Shown piece by piece: positions 18,526 to 27,840 of a stretch of 64,000 nucleotides of DNA. A program made the position numbers and the translations under genes. The notes under the pieces are model-generated. The model was not told the origin of the DNA, made no database searches, and saw nothing but the letters and a program-made list of their open reading frames with translations. The DNA comes from Pseudothauera lacus (GTDB taxonomy: Bacteria; Pseudomonadota; Gammaproteobacteria; Burkholderiales; Rhodocyclaceae): the NCBI RefSeq assembly GCF_003034845.1, contig NZ_PZKC01000010.1:62001-126000 (forward strand). The letters are read 5' to 3'. Position 1 is the first letter of the stretch, and every line of letters begins with the position of its first letter.

Positions 18526-20517
18526 GTGTCGGCACTGCTCAACGCCCCCCAGCGCGAGGCCATCCACTATCTGGACGGCCCCTCGCTGGTGCTCGCCGGC
18601 GCGGGCAGCGGCAAGACCCGGGTGATCACCCACAAGATCGCCTGGCTGATCAATGAATGCGGCATCGGCCCGCTCAACATCGCCGCCATCACCTTCACCA
18701 ACAAGGCCGCCAAGGAAATGCAGGAGCGCGTCGCCCACCTGATGGGCGGACGCAGTCCGAAGGGGCTCACGGTGTGCACCTTCCACGCCCTCGGCGTGCG
18801 CATCATCCGCCAGGAGGCGGTGCATTGCGGGCTCAAGCCGCAGTTCTCCATTCTGGATGCCGCCGACACCGTGCAGATCGTCGCCGATGCCGCCAAGGAC
18901 GCCGACAAGGGCATCGCCAAGCAGATGCAGTGGCAGATCTCCTCATGGAAGAACGCCATGATCACCCCCGCAGAAGCCGCCCAGCTCGCCGACAACGAGC
19001 TCGCCTCGGCGGCGGCCGCGGCCTACGCCGAATACGAGCGCACCCTGCGTGCCTACCAGGCGGTGGATTTCGACGACCTCATCAGCCTGCCGGTGCAGCT
19101 CTTCGAGAACAATCCCGAGGTGCGCGAGCGCTGGCAGCACCGCCTGCGCTACCTGCTGATCGACGAATACCAGGACACCAACCGCGCCCAGTACCGCCTG
19201 CTGCGCCAGCTCTCCGGCGAGCGCGGCATGTTCACCGCAGTGGGCGACGACGACCAGGCCATCTATGCCTGGCGCGGCGCCGACGTCGAGAACCTCAAGC
19301 TGCTGCAGCAGGACTACCCTAAGCTCAAGGTCATCAAGCTGGAGCAGAACTACCGCTCCTCGCGGCGCATCCTCGAAGCGGCCAACACCCTCATCGCCAA
19401 CAACCAGAAACTGTTCGAAAAACGCCTGTGGTCGGAGCACGGCCCCGGCGAGCAGATCGCCGTGCATTGCTGCCGCGACGCCGATGCCGAGGCCGAATGG
19501 GTGGCGATGAAGATCAACGCCCACCGCTTCGAAGCGCGCACCGCCTACAAGGACTACGCCATCCTCTACCGCGGCAACCACCAGGCCCGCATCATCGAGC
19601 AGGCGCTGCGCAACGCCGGCATCCCCTACGTGATCTCCGGCGGGCAGAGCTTCTTCGACAAGGCCGAAATCCGCGACCTGATCTCCTACCTGCGCCTGTT
19701 CCAGAACGAGGACGACGACCTCGCCTTCATCCGCGCCATCACCACGCCGCGCCGCGGCATCGGCCCGGCCACCCTGGAAGCGCTCGGGCGCTACGCCGGC
19801 GAGCGCCACATCAGCCTGTACGCCGCGGTTTTCGAAGAAGGCCTCACCGAACACCTCAACGGCCGCCAGCTCGAAGCGGTGCAGGCCTTCGCCGCCTTCA
19901 TCAACAACCTCAAGTACCGCGTGCCGCGTGAACCCGCCGGCCGCCTGCTCGAAGACCTGCTCACCGCCACCCGCTACGAGGCCTGGCTGTTCGAACACCT
20001 CGACAGCCGCGAGGCCGAGAGCAAGTGGCGCAACGTGCGCGACTTCGTCGACTGGCTCACCCGCAAGGGCGACGAGGACGGCAAGAACCTCATCGAACTC
20101 GCCCAGACCATCGCGCTGATCTCCATGCTCGACAAGGACGACCCCGACTTCGACGGCGTCCAGCTCGCCACCCTGCACGCCTCCAAGGGCCTGGAGTTTC
20201 CCCACGTCTTCCTGATCGGCGTGGAAGAAGGCCTGCTGCCGCACCAGAGCAGCATCGACGAAGACAAGGTGGAGGAAGAACGCCGCCTGATGTACGTCGG
20301 CATCACCCGCGCGCAGCGCACCCTGACCATCAGCTGGTGCGAACGCCGCAAGGCCGGGCGCGACTACCGCCCCTGCGAACTGAGCCGCTTCATCGCCGAG
20401 ATGGGCGGCGACGTCAAACTCACCAACCGGCGCAGCAACGACCCCCTCAGCCGCGATGAAGGCCGCAACCGCGCCGCCGCCCTGCTCGCCATGCTCGACC
20501 GCGGCAAGGGCAGCTGA
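18526..20517 (+). CDS. rep: ATP-dependent DNA helicase Rep
   Basis: The 663-residue SF1A (UvrD/Rep) 3'-5' helicase starts at GTG 18526. It shows the Q motif (LNAPQREAI), Walker A (AGAGSGKTRVI), Walker B (LLIDEYQDTN), motif III (GDDDQAIYAWRGA), motif V (LATLHASKGLEFPHVFLIG) and motif VI (RLMYVGITRAQRTL). Length is close to E. coli Rep (673). It helps replication forks past obstacles. A strong hairpin follows its stop. Confidence 0.95.
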   Translation: MSALLNAPQREAIHYLDGPSLVLAGAGSGKTRVITHKIAWLINECGIGPLNIAAITFTNKAAKEMQERVAHLMGGRSPKGLTVCTFHALGVRIIRQEAVHCGLKPQFSILDAADTVQIVADAAKDADKGIAKQMQWQISSWKNAMITPAEAAQLADNELASAAAAAYAEYERTLRAYQAVDFDDLISLPVQLFENNPEVRERWQHRLRYLLIDEYQDTNRAQYRLLRQLSGERGMFTAVGDDDQAIYAWRGADVENLKLLQQDYPKLKVIKLEQNYRSSRRILEAANTLIANNQKLFEKRLWSEHGPGEQIAVHCCRDADAEAEWVAMKINAHRFEARTAYKDYAILYRGNHQARIIEQALRNAGIPYVISGGQSFFDKAEIRDLISYLRLFQNEDDDLAFIRAITTPRRGIGPATLEALGRYAGERHISLYAAVFEEGLTEHLNGRQLEAVQAFAAFINNLKYRVPREPAGRLLEDLLTATRYEAWLFEHLDSREAESKWRNVRDFVDWLTRKGDEDGKNLIELAQTIALISMLDKDDPDFDGVQLATLHASKGLEFPHVFLIGVEEGLLPHQSSIDEDKVEEERRLMYVGITRAQRTLTISWCERRKAGRDYRPCELSRFIAEMGGDVKLTNRRSNDPLSRDEGRNRAAALLAMLDRGKGS

Positions 20518-20535
20518 GCGCGGCCACAAAACAAC

Positions 20536-20561
20536 GGGGGCGCGACTTGCGTCGCGCCCCC
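20536..20561. terminator. Hairpin between rep and the convergent cytochrome gene
   Basis: GGGGGCGCGAC and GTCGCGCCCCC form an 11-bp perfect GC-rich stem with a TTGC loop. It sits just after the rep stop and about 65 bp from the stop of the convergent cytochrome gene, so it probably terminates transcription from both sides. There is no T-run, so it may not be an intrinsic terminator of the classic kind. Confidence 0.6.
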
Positions 20562-20625
20562 GCGTACGGCTCAGCCACCACTTGTGCCCTCACCGGGCCG
20601 CCAGCGGCGGATCGTCAGTGCAGGC

Positions 20626-21084
20626 TCAGTCCTGAGCCGGCTCCGGGAAACCGGCGCCGGCGGTGTTGGCCAGATACACCGTGGCGCGCAGCACCTCGGC
20701 ATCGGTCAGGTCGGAACCACCGCCGCGCGGCGGCATCGCGCCCAGGCCGTTGATGACCGAGGCGTTCAGCGCATCCAGGCCCTTGCCCAGGCGCGGCGCC
20801 CACTGCCCGGCGTCGCCGGTGGTCGGCGCGCCCAGCACGCCGGAGGCGTGGCAGGTGGTACACACCGCCTTGTACACTTCCTCGCCGGTGCGGGCACCGG
20901 CGGCCACCTTCTGCATCACCACTTCAACCTTGGCAACCGGCAGAATCGCCGCGGCGGTTACTTCTTCATCCACCTGGGCCTGCTGGCCACAGCCGGCCAG
21001 CACGGCGGCCGAAACCACGGCCACTGCAGGCAGGGCAAAGCGGAGAGAGCGCTTGGCGGCGCGGGGGGCGCGATGTTCCGACAT
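20626..21084 (-). CDS. Cytochrome c5-like lipoprotein (class I cytochrome c)
   Basis: The 152-residue product has an N-terminal signal ending in a lipobox (VLAGC, residues about 28-32). A single haem domain has the attachment motif CTTCHA and an axial Met in GAMPPRGG. The pattern is typical of cytochrome c5-type electron carriers in betaproteobacteria. It should sit in the periplasm, tethered to a membrane, and pass electrons between respiratory complexes. Confidence 0.9.
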   Translation of the reverse strand: MSEHRAPRAAKRSLRFALPAVAVVSAAVLAGCGQQAQVDEEVTAAAILPVAKVEVVMQKVAAGARTGEEVYKAVCTTCHASGVLGAPTTGDAGQWAPRLGKGLDALNASVINGLGAMPPRGGGSDLTDAEVLRATVYLANTAGAGFPEPAQD

Positions 21085-21224
21085 GCTGGATCCTTTGACT
21101 GGAAGAATGTAAAGCGCTGATTATAGCGGCCAAGTCCGCCCTTGTGGCACTGCGGCATGGACTTCCCCCGACAACCGGTATATGCTTGCCCGCCTTGTCG
21201 GCAAGGCTGCACACCGACAACCCC

Positions 21225-21301
21225 GCGCCCGTAGCTCAGCTGGATAGAGTACTGCCCTCCGAAGGCAGGGGTCGTGCGTTCGAATCGCGCCGGGCGCGCC
21301 A
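21225..21301 (+). tRNA. tRNA-Arg (anticodon CCG)
   Basis: A 77-nt cloverleaf with CCA encoded: acceptor arms GCGCCCG/CGGGCGC, D-loop AGCTCAGCTGGATAGAGT, anticodon stem CTGCC/GGCAG with loop CTCCGAA (anticodon CCG, reading CGG), and T-arm with GTTCGAATC. Its 3' 48 nt are repeated at 41376-41423. The gene is the integration site of the 20-kb island and was regenerated intact by it. Confidence 0.97.
21254..21301. repeat. attL: left direct repeat of the island (3' half of tRNA-Arg)
   Basis: The 48 nt from GCCCTCCGAAGG to the terminal CCA are identical to 41376-41423. The identity starts at the anticodon stem and stops exactly after CCA. The flanks differ (ACT before this copy and CCG before the other), so the repeat limits are sharp. 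This is the expected product of tyrosine-integrase insertion into a tRNA 3' end. Confidence 0.95.
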
Positions 21302-21335
21302 TAAAATCAAGAGCTTAGCGGAGACGTTGAGATCT

Positions 21336-21355
21336 GTACGGAATCCGTACGGAAA
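21336..21355 (+). repeat. Island left-end arm-type repeat
   Basis: GTACGGAATCCGTACGGAAA lies 34 bp inside the left att core. It differs at one position from 41262-41281 near the right end and has the same orientation. Each copy holds two GTACGGAA units 11 bp apart, about one helical turn, as expected for paired arm-type integrase or excisionase sites. Confidence 0.65.
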
Positions 21356-21392
21356 CCCGCTCCAGAAATCGGGCCCCGCAACTCTGCAAAAC

Positions 21393-21416
21393 AACCGGTC
21401 TTGAGCCGGTTTTTTT
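21393..21416 (+). terminator. Intrinsic terminator downstream of tRNA-Arg, inside the island
   Basis: AACCGG and CCGGTT form a 6-bp stem with a 7-nt loop and are followed by a run of six T. It lies about 90 bp after the tRNA and can end the tRNA transcript before hsdR (which is convergent). It belongs to the island, not to the original chromosome. Confidence 0.75.
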
Positions 21417-21502
21417 GCGCCTGCGTTTTTCGGTCTGCTGCAAGCGCCTTAGGCCAGGAACTCGCGCAAGCGTGCCTCGCACCCCGCTCTGTCAATCCGC
21501 GA

Positions 21503-24500
21503 TCAGGTCATCCACATCTCGCCCAGTGCCTTGGCTTGCTGCAACACGAGTTCCACGGCGGCTTCCTGCTGATCGGGAGGGTACTTGTACTTGCGCAGAA
21601 TGCGCTTGACCATGATGCGCAGCTTGGCCCGTACGCTCTCGCGCGCTGACCAGTCGACGCTCAGGTTCTGGCGCAGATTCTCGGTCAGTTCATGGGCGAT
21701 CTTCTTCAGCGTCTCGTCGGATAGCTCGCGCACGGCGGATTCGTTGTCGGCCAGGGCGTCATAGAAGCGGATTTCATCTTCGGTCAGACCCAGTTGCTCG
21801 CCACGGCTGGCAGCGGCGCGGAATTTCTTCGCCATCCCGATCAACTCTTCGATCACCTGGGCCGTCTCAATCGCGCGGTTCTGGTAACGCTTGATCACGT
21901 TGGCGAGCAGTTCGGAGAACTTCTTCTCCTGCACCAGATTGCCGCCAAAGCGGCTCTTGATCTCGCCCTCCAGTAGGCGCTCCAGCAGTTCCACCGCCAG
22001 ATTGCGCTCGGGCAGGTTTCTCACCTCGGCCAGGAAGGCGTCATCCAGAATGCCAATGTTGGGCTTGTCGAGCCCCACCGCATCAAACACATCCACCACG
22101 TCTTCCGACACCACCGCCGCACCGATGATCTGGCGGATGGCCAACTCCCGTTGCTCGTCGGTCTTCTTCTGCTGGCTGAGATCGCGCTTGGTCAGGATCA
22201 CCTTTACCGCCTGCATGAAGGCTACTTCCTCACGCAGGGCTTTGGCTTCATCCAGGGTGCAGCACAGGGTAAAGGCCTTGCTCATGGCCAGCGCCGTATC
22301 GGCAAAGCGCTTCTTGCCGTCTTTTTGCCCCAGCACATGGTTGGCTGCCCCGGCCAGGCGCTTGTGGCTGGCGGTGAGGAAGTCGCTGTAGTCGTAGCCG
22401 TGCAGCAGGGCACGCAGGATGTCGAGTTTTTCCTCCAATACCGCATAGGCCTCGGCCGCGTCCACGGTCGGGCGGCCCCGGCCCTTGCTGGCGGTGTACT
22501 CCTTCAGTGCGCTCTTCAGCTCATTGGCGATGCCGATGTAGTCCACCACCAGCCCGCCCTGCTTGTCCTTGAACACGCGGTTCACCCGGGCGATGGCCTG
22601 CATCAGGTTGTGGCCCTTCATGGGCTTGTCCACGTACAGGGTATGGACGCACGGGGCGTCGAAGCCGGTCAGCCACATGTCGCGCACGATCACCAGACGC
22701 AGCGGATCGGCGGGGTCCTTGAACCGCTTTTCCAGCCGCTTCTTCACCTGGGCGCTGTAGATGTGCGGGCGGAGCAGTGCCTTGTCGCTGGCCGAGCCGG
22801 TCATGACGATCTTGATGGCGCCTTGCTCCGGGTCCGGGCTGTGCCACTCGGGGCGCAGCTTGATGATCTCGTTGTAGAGATGCACGCAGATGTCCCGGCT
22901 CATGGCCACCACCATGGCCTTGCCGCTCTGGGCTTGGTTGCGCTCCTCGAAATGGGCCACCAGATCGGCGGCGACGCTGGCGATGCGCGGTTCGGCACCC
23001 ACCACCTTTTCCAGGGCCGCCCATTTGCTCTTCAACCGGGCCTGCTGGCTTTCTTCCTCGTCCTCGGCTAGTTCATCGACCTCGTCGTCGATGGCCGGCA
23101 GGTCTTCCTGTTTCAGCGACAACTTGGCCAGGCGGGACTCGAAGTAGATGGCCACCGTGGCGCCATCCTCCTTGGCCTGCTGCATGTCGTAGACGTGGAT
23201 GTAGTCACCGAACACGGCCCGGGTGTCGCGGTCCTCGCTGGACACCGGCGTGCCGGTAAAGGCGACGAAGGTGGCATGGGGCAGGGCATCGCGCAGATGC
23301 TGAGCGTAGCCTACCTGATAACGGGCCACCGGTTCTGCCGCCAGCAGCGCTTGGGTATCATTGGCGGCAGCCGCCGCAATGGCGCGGGGTTTCACGATCT
23401 TGAGTTTGGCCTCGAAGCCGTACTGGGTACGGTGCGCCTCGTCGGCGATGACCACGATGTTGTGCCGGTCCGACAGCAGCGGGAAGACATCCTCATCCTC
23501 CCCCGGCATGAACTTCTGGATGGTGGCAAAGACGATGCCGCCGGACGGGCGGTTGCCCAGCAGCGCGCGCAGCTCCTGCCGCGTCGTCGCCTGTACCGGC
23601 TGCTCTCGCAGCAGGTCCTGCGCCAGGCTGAACACGCCAAAAAGCTGACCGTCCAGGTCGTTGCGGTCGGTGATGACCACGATGGTGGGGTTCTCCATCG
23701 CCGCCTCCCGCATCACCCGGGCGGCAAAGCAGGTCATGGTGATGCTCTTGCCGCTGCCCTGGGTGTGCCACACCACGCCGCCCTTGTGGCTGCCGCCGGG
23801 GCGGGACGCATCCACCACCTGCTGGATCGCCGCCCGTACCGCATGGAACTGGTGATACCCCGCCACTTTCTTAACCAGGGTGCCGTCGTCCTCAAAGAGC
23901 ACGAAATAGCGCAGGTAATCGAGCAGACAGGCCGGCGCCAGCACGCCCCGCACCAGGGTTTCCAGCTCATTGAACTGGCCCAGCGGGTCGAGTGTCACCC
24001 CGTCGATGGTGCGCCACTGCATGAAGCGCTCGGCACTGGCGGAAAGGGAACCCAGTCGCGCCTCGCTGCCGTCGGAGATCACCAGCAACTCGTTGTACTG
24101 GAAGACGTCGGCAATCTGTTCCTTGTAGGTCTGAATCTGGTCGAAAGCCTTCCAGATGTCCGCATTCGCGTCCGCCGGGTTCTTCAGCTCGATCAGCACC
24201 AGCGGCAGGCCGTTGATGAAGAGGATGATGTCCGGCCGGCGGGTGTGGTGCGGCCCCTTGATGGAGAACTGGTTGATCGCCAGCCACTCGTTACGGTCGG
24301 GTCTCTCCCAGTCGATCAGGCGCACGAAGTCGCCCCGGGTTTCGCCGTCCACCTCGTACTGCACCGGCACCCCATTGACCAGCAACTTGTGGAATTGCCG
24401 GTTGGCCGCCAGCAGAGCGGGCACGCCCAGCTCCATAACTTGCTTGAGGGCGTCTTCCCGTGCGGAGGTGGGTATCTGCGGATTCAGGCGGTGGATTGCT

Positions 24501-24649
24501 TCACGCAGGCGGAAAGGCAGCAGCGTCTGAGTGTAGGCCGCCCGCTCGGGCGCGTCGCCGTCGGGAGCAATGTCCAGGCCATAGCGATGGGTATAGCCGA
24601 CATCCGCCAGCCAGCCCAGGGCTTCCTGCTCAAGTTGGTCTTCGGTCAT
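21503..24649 (-). CDS. hsdR: Type I restriction enzyme, R (endonuclease/translocase) subunit
   Basis: The 1048-residue protein has an N-terminal PD-(D/E)XK nuclease (D140 in RRPDIILF, E154-x-K156 in VLIELKN). An SF2 translocase follows, with Walker A GSGKS (residues 298-302), DEAH box ([13 protein letters not shown]), TGTP motif and a C-terminal helical domain. With HsdM and HsdS it forms the complex that translocates and cuts unmodified DNA. It is the last gene of a minus-strand series, separated from hsdS by four other genes. Confidence 0.96.
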   Translation of the reverse strand: MTEDQLEQEALGWLADVGYTHRYGLDIAPDGDAPERAAYTQTLLPFRLREAIHRLNPQIPTSAREDALKQVMELGVPALLAANRQFHKLLVNGVPVQYEVDGETRGDFVRLIDWERPDRNEWLAINQFSIKGPHHTRRPDIILFINGLPLVLIELKNPADANADIWKAFDQIQTYKEQIADVFQYNELLVISDGSEARLGSLSASAERFMQWRTIDGVTLDPLGQFNELETLVRGVLAPACLLDYLRYFVLFEDDGTLVKKVAGYHQFHAVRAAIQQVVDASRPGGSHKGGVVWHTQGSGKSITMTCFAARVMREAAMENPTIVVITDRNDLDGQLFGVFSLAQDLLREQPVQATTRQELRALLGNRPSGGIVFATIQKFMPGEDEDVFPLLSDRHNIVVIADEAHRTQYGFEAKLKIVKPRAIAAAAANDTQALLAAEPVARYQVGYAQHLRDALPHATFVAFTGTPVSSEDRDTRAVFGDYIHVYDMQQAKEDGATVAIYFESRLAKLSLKQEDLPAIDDEVDELAEDEEESQQARLKSKWAALEKVVGAEPRIASVAADLVAHFEERNQAQSGKAMVVAMSRDICVHLYNEIIKLRPEWHSPDPEQGAIKIVMTGSASDKALLRPHIYSAQVKKRLEKRFKDPADPLRLVIVRDMWLTGFDAPCVHTLYVDKPMKGHNLMQAIARVNRVFKDKQGGLVVDYIGIANELKSALKEYTASKGRGRPTVDAAEAYAVLEEKLDILRALLHGYDYSDFLTASHKRLAGAANHVLGQKDGKKRFADTALAMSKAFTLCCTLDEAKALREEVAFMQAVKVILTKRDLSQQKKTDEQRELAIRQIIGAAVVSEDVVDVFDAVGLDKPNIGILDDAFLAEVRNLPERNLAVELLERLLEGEIKSRFGGNLVQEKKFSELLANVIKRYQNRAIETAQVIEELIGMAKKFRAAASRGEQLGLTEDEIRFYDALADNESAVRELSDETLKKIAHELTENLRQNLSVDWSARESVRAKLRIMVKRILRKYKYPPDQQEAAVELVLQQAKALGEMWMT

Positions 24650-24707
24650 GCTTTCCCCGCCCTAAACTTTTCAACCACGGCAACCTGCTTTGCTCTAAAA
24701 TCAAGAC

Positions 24708-25613
24708 CTAAGTGGATTGGGGGTTCCCGGTCGGCGCTATGGCCTCGGTGGGTTCATCGGGGCCTTTCGCTTTTCTGGGCGGGTAAATCATCAGCCCCAC
24801 ATTCTCATAGCCACATCCCACGTTGTTCCTCCCCCCATCGCAGAAAAATTTCTGCTTCAGCGTCTCGAACGCCTTGTTGTCCTGCTGCGGGCGGATGTAG
24901 TTGATGCCTACGGGGCGAGCCACCAAGTCGGCTAGTTGCAGCCCGGCCAAATTGGTTTTCTTGTCGGCGAAGACCACATCGAAGGGCAGTATCCGGTTGC
25001 CGGCGTTGTCACCATCGCAGATGCGGCGAAACTCTAGCTCGAGCTCGGCATCCTCCTTCTTGCCACGGCACTCCACCAGGACGTGCGTCTTGAATTCGTC
25101 CTGCCTCTTCTCGGCCAGAAACGCGCGCAGGGCCTCAAGGCAGACCCCGAGCGCAATGTGGTACGGATTGGAACTGGCGCCTTCACTGCGACTCAGGCGC
25201 ACCTTGTCAACGACGCAAGCGATGAGAATGAAATTACTGGCATCCATCACTGACGACAGGCGATCCATGAACTCCTCGCGCGTTGGCCGATGGCTCAGGA
25301 AGGCGAAATCCCCCTTCTGCTTACGGATTTCGTTCTCATGCAAGACCACGCTATCGTGACCAAAGTAGTTGAACTTCAGCTTCTGCACGGCAGGGGCGAT
25401 CTTCTCCGCATAGTGCCGCTTGTGGAAGACGCACAGTGCCAGCACAAACACGGGATAGTCGCGGTCGATGCTGGCCAGGGAATGGTCGCCGCTTTCATCC
25501 ACGTAGACGATGTAGTCGCTGAAACGCCTGTCCACAGGTTCCGAGGCTGGTTGCTCAACCGGAATGGCTTCGACGGACTCGAATAGAGAGTACTGGGTGC
25601 CTGGACTGGTCAT
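24708..25613 (-). CDS. DUF3800 domain-containing protein
   Basis: This 301-residue protein has the DUF3800 hallmark DYIVYVDESGDHS near residue 35 and a later acidic LADLVARP segment. Acidic motifs in this fold resemble RNase H-type metal sites, so a nuclease role has been proposed for the family, though I cannot show activity. It lies between hsdR and the DUF2971 gene in the restriction-modification series. DUF3800 genes are common in defence islands. Confidence 0.82.
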   Translation of the reverse strand: MTSPGTQYSLFESVEAIPVEQPASEPVDRRFSDYIVYVDESGDHSLASIDRDYPVFVLALCVFHKRHYAEKIAPAVQKLKFNYFGHDSVVLHENEIRKQKGDFAFLSHRPTREEFMDRLSSVMDASNFILIACVVDKVRLSRSEGASSNPYHIALGVCLEALRAFLAEKRQDEFKTHVLVECRGKKEDAELELEFRRICDGDNAGNRILPFDVVFADKKTNLAGLQLADLVARPVGINYIRPQQDNKAFETLKQKFFCDGGRNNVGCGYENVGLMIYPPRKAKGPDEPTEAIAPTGNPQST

Positions 25614-25655
25614 GCAGTTATTGCCCCACCGAAGACATAAAGTCGGGGTACGTGC

Positions 25656-26465
25656 TCATGCCAAGGGCTCCATGTGAAAACGTCCGTGGGCATGAGTATT
25701 CACCCCCAAAGCCGTAACCCCCAAGCGTGCCGCCGTTTCCTTCAGATGCGCCCGTAACGGTTCCGGCATCGCATGGCCGGCGATCAGGCCGGTCATGCGC
25801 ACGAAGTTCGGGTTTAGCTTCACGCTCTGTGCCTTGCCGGTCAGGCAAACCAGTCGGACCTCCTGCTCGTAGGCCCAGTCGGAATGCTTGGTCGCCAGAA
25901 CCCGATACAAAAACTGATGGGGCGTGAACATGGCCTCGGACAGGCATAGCTCGGGGATTTCCGAGGTGTACTGAACGGGCACATAGCGGACATCCTGGTT
26001 ATTCAATGTCCAATCAACCTCGTACTCGATGCAAAACCCCTGGCCCTGGTCCGCGTAGTGCGCCCACATCAAGCGGCTGTCCCACTGTGGTGTCAGACAA
26101 ACCACGCCAAACTGTGAGATACGTTTCTCGATGGCGTACTGCAGGCGTGCGTCCCAAGCCTTCTCATGCCCTGCATCATCCGCCGTCCACTCTCGGAATT
26201 CATTAGCCAGGGCCGGATCAATGAACAGCGCACCTTGGTATATGGCCGGGTCGGCCAGCAATTCCGACAGCGCCCGGCGCATGGCAGCATCGAACCCTGG
26301 AGCATCGCACCAGCGGTCCAGCATCAGATTACTGATGCGCGGCTTCAGGTCAAAAGGATCGTTGAACTTGGCCGGGTCGGAAAACCAAACCTCCCCATTC
26401 TGCAACAGGCTCAGGCGGTCATCGCCCGGTGTGAGGGTGGGCTGGTAGCGGTAGAGTTTCCTCAT
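25656..26465 (-). CDS. DUF2971 domain-containing protein
   Basis: A 269-residue protein beginning MRKLYRYQPTL. It has the DUF2971 signatures LLQNGEVWFSDPAKFNDPFD and VVCLTPQWDSRLMWAHYADQGQGFCIEYE. The family is frequent in accessory regions and its function is unknown. I chose the ATG at 26465 because a GAGGAG element precedes it; an ATG at 26483 would add six residues but has no ribosome site. It lies in the hsdS-hsdR gap. Confidence 0.82.
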   Translation of the reverse strand: MRKLYRYQPTLTPGDDRLSLLQNGEVWFSDPAKFNDPFDLKPRISNLMLDRWCDAPGFDAAMRRALSELLADPAIYQGALFIDPALANEFREWTADDAGHEKAWDARLQYAIEKRISQFGVVCLTPQWDSRLMWAHYADQGQGFCIEYEVDWTLNNQDVRYVPVQYTSEIPELCLSEAMFTPHQFLYRVLATKHSDWAYEQEVRLVCLTGKAQSVKLNPNFVRMTGLIAGHAMPEPLRAHLKETAARLGVTALGVNTHAHGRFHMEPLA

Positions 26466-26499
26466 TCCGAACTTGCTCCTCATTCACTTGTCTCGGTCA

Positions 26500-27030
26500 T
26501 CAAACAACCTCTACCTTCCCGACGAACCTCCCAGCGATCTTGCGCTGCTCATCAACGAAACGGAGTACATGAGCCTCTTCAGCTGCGCAGTCATCCGGCA
26601 TCCACTCACCATGGCTTGCTTTTGACGCATCAAAAGCAGCAGAGGATTGCTGCAGGTAATCATCAAAAAGCGCCTGGTTGCGCTGATTCAGATATGGACG
26701 GATGCGATGCCCGTCGCTGTGCAGATCGGTGATGACCTTGACGATTTCTGCCTCGGTTTCATTAAAGCCCAGCCTTGAAAGCGAAACTTTCTCACCGACT
26801 TCTGAGTGGACGAGATGCTTTCCCATGAACTCGACCCGCGACAAGGATTCGAGGAACTGTTCCGTAGCCCACTGTTCCTTCTCCCACTTCCACGCATGCT
26901 TCTTGAGGCGCATCGGAAAGGAAATCTGTGCCATCCATGCTGCGCCAAAATTTCCCAATCCGACCAAAAGAAGTATCAAAATCGAAGGGACTCCGTAGAG
27001 GCCAAGCACATGCTTTATCTCGTCAAACAT
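26500..27030 (-). CDS. Hypothetical single-pass membrane protein in the hsd locus
   Basis: A 176-residue protein with one N-terminal transmembrane segment (about residues 14-36, PSILILLLVGLGNFGAAWM). A soluble, probably helical, cytoplasmic part rich in charged residues follows. No family is recognised. Base composition looks more A+T rich than the surrounding chromosome. It sits 34 bp before the DUF2971 gene and 45 bp after the 254-residue gene, all on the minus strand. Confidence 0.7.
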   Translation of the reverse strand: MFDEIKHVLGLYGVPSILILLLVGLGNFGAAWMAQISFPMRLKKHAWKWEKEQWATEQFLESLSRVEFMGKHLVHSEVGEKVSLSRLGFNETEAEIVKVITDLHSDGHRIRPYLNQRNQALFDDYLQQSSAAFDASKASHGEWMPDDCAAEEAHVLRFVDEQRKIAGRFVGKVEVV

Positions 27031-27075
27031 TTCAGGATCGCCCCCGATGTATTCTCTGCAAGCCCAGCCAAACGG

Positions 27076-27840
27076 TTAATCATTCTTCATATCAAATGTC
27101 TCGATGATCTTTTGAGCAGGAATCGGTTTTCCGCCCCCTATGAATGTGCAGGGATAGTGGCTACCCAGTGGCATTGGCTCTCTTTGATGCGCCCTGTAAA
27201 TGTACTGCCAGAGATTGTTGATATACGCGTCGGGGTCGCTGGGGCTGGCTGAAAACTTGACGATCACGGGCTTGAGAAATATTTGTAGCTGCTCTCGTAG
27301 CTCTTGTGCATGTGAAACCCCGTATTTCGCCTGCCATACAGTCCCGACTAAAAACTCGGGAAGGGAATAGTCCAGCCCCGTGCATTCGGCAGATTTCGCA
27401 TCGTCAAAGGTATCAAACGCGTAGGGGCCTCCAGAAGACATTCCCTCAAAAGCATTACGTTCTTCGATATTTTTGATTGCCAGGGCGACATCGCTCTCGG
27501 CAATGCAAACAAGCCTTGCCGCCTTGGTTAGAAAAGTCCGGGCACCAGAAAGCGAGTCAAGTAATCCGTCCTCAAACCATACAGGAGTCCCGTCGTAAGC
27601 AGCACGGTGGTAGTAGGTGACTTCGCCAAAATCCCGGTTCGGCGAGGCTTTTAGATGTGTGGCCATCAACGATGGCAAATACGGCGAGCCAAAAATTTCC
27701 CGATAACAACTATCAGGTGCACTGAGAAAATCAGGCCAGTCTCCATTTGCCACATTTTCAATCATGCCAACGCCGACTTGATAGATTGCCGCGAGCGTTT
27801 TGATCGCATGAGTGATGTCGTCACAACCAAGAGGAGTCAT
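27076..27840 (-). CDS. Hypothetical protein translationally coupled to hsdS
   Basis: A 254-residue soluble protein without recognised domains. Its ATG overlaps the hsdS stop (ATGA at 27837-27840), so translation is probably coupled to hsdS. It is rich in aromatic residues and has no signal or membrane segment. Codon use looks A+T richer than the core genes. The tight coupling argues that it is an accessory of the restriction-modification locus rather than a random insertion. Confidence 0.7.
   Translation of the reverse strand: MTPLGCDDITHAIKTLAAIYQVGVGMIENVANGDWPDFLSAPDSCYREIFGSPYLPSLMATHLKASPNRDFGEVTYYHRAAYDGTPVWFEDGLLDSLSGARTFLTKAARLVCIAESDVALAIKNIEERNAFEGMSSGGPYAFDTFDDAKSAECTGLDYSLPEFLVGTVWQAKYGVSHAQELREQLQIFLKPVIVKFSASPSDPDAYINNLWQYIYRAHQREPMPLGSHYPCTFIGGGKPIPAQKIIETFDMKND

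Noticed and set aside
18943-20529. 528-codon minus-strand frame opposite rep
   Set aside because: It is antisense to intact helicase motifs and shows no domain.
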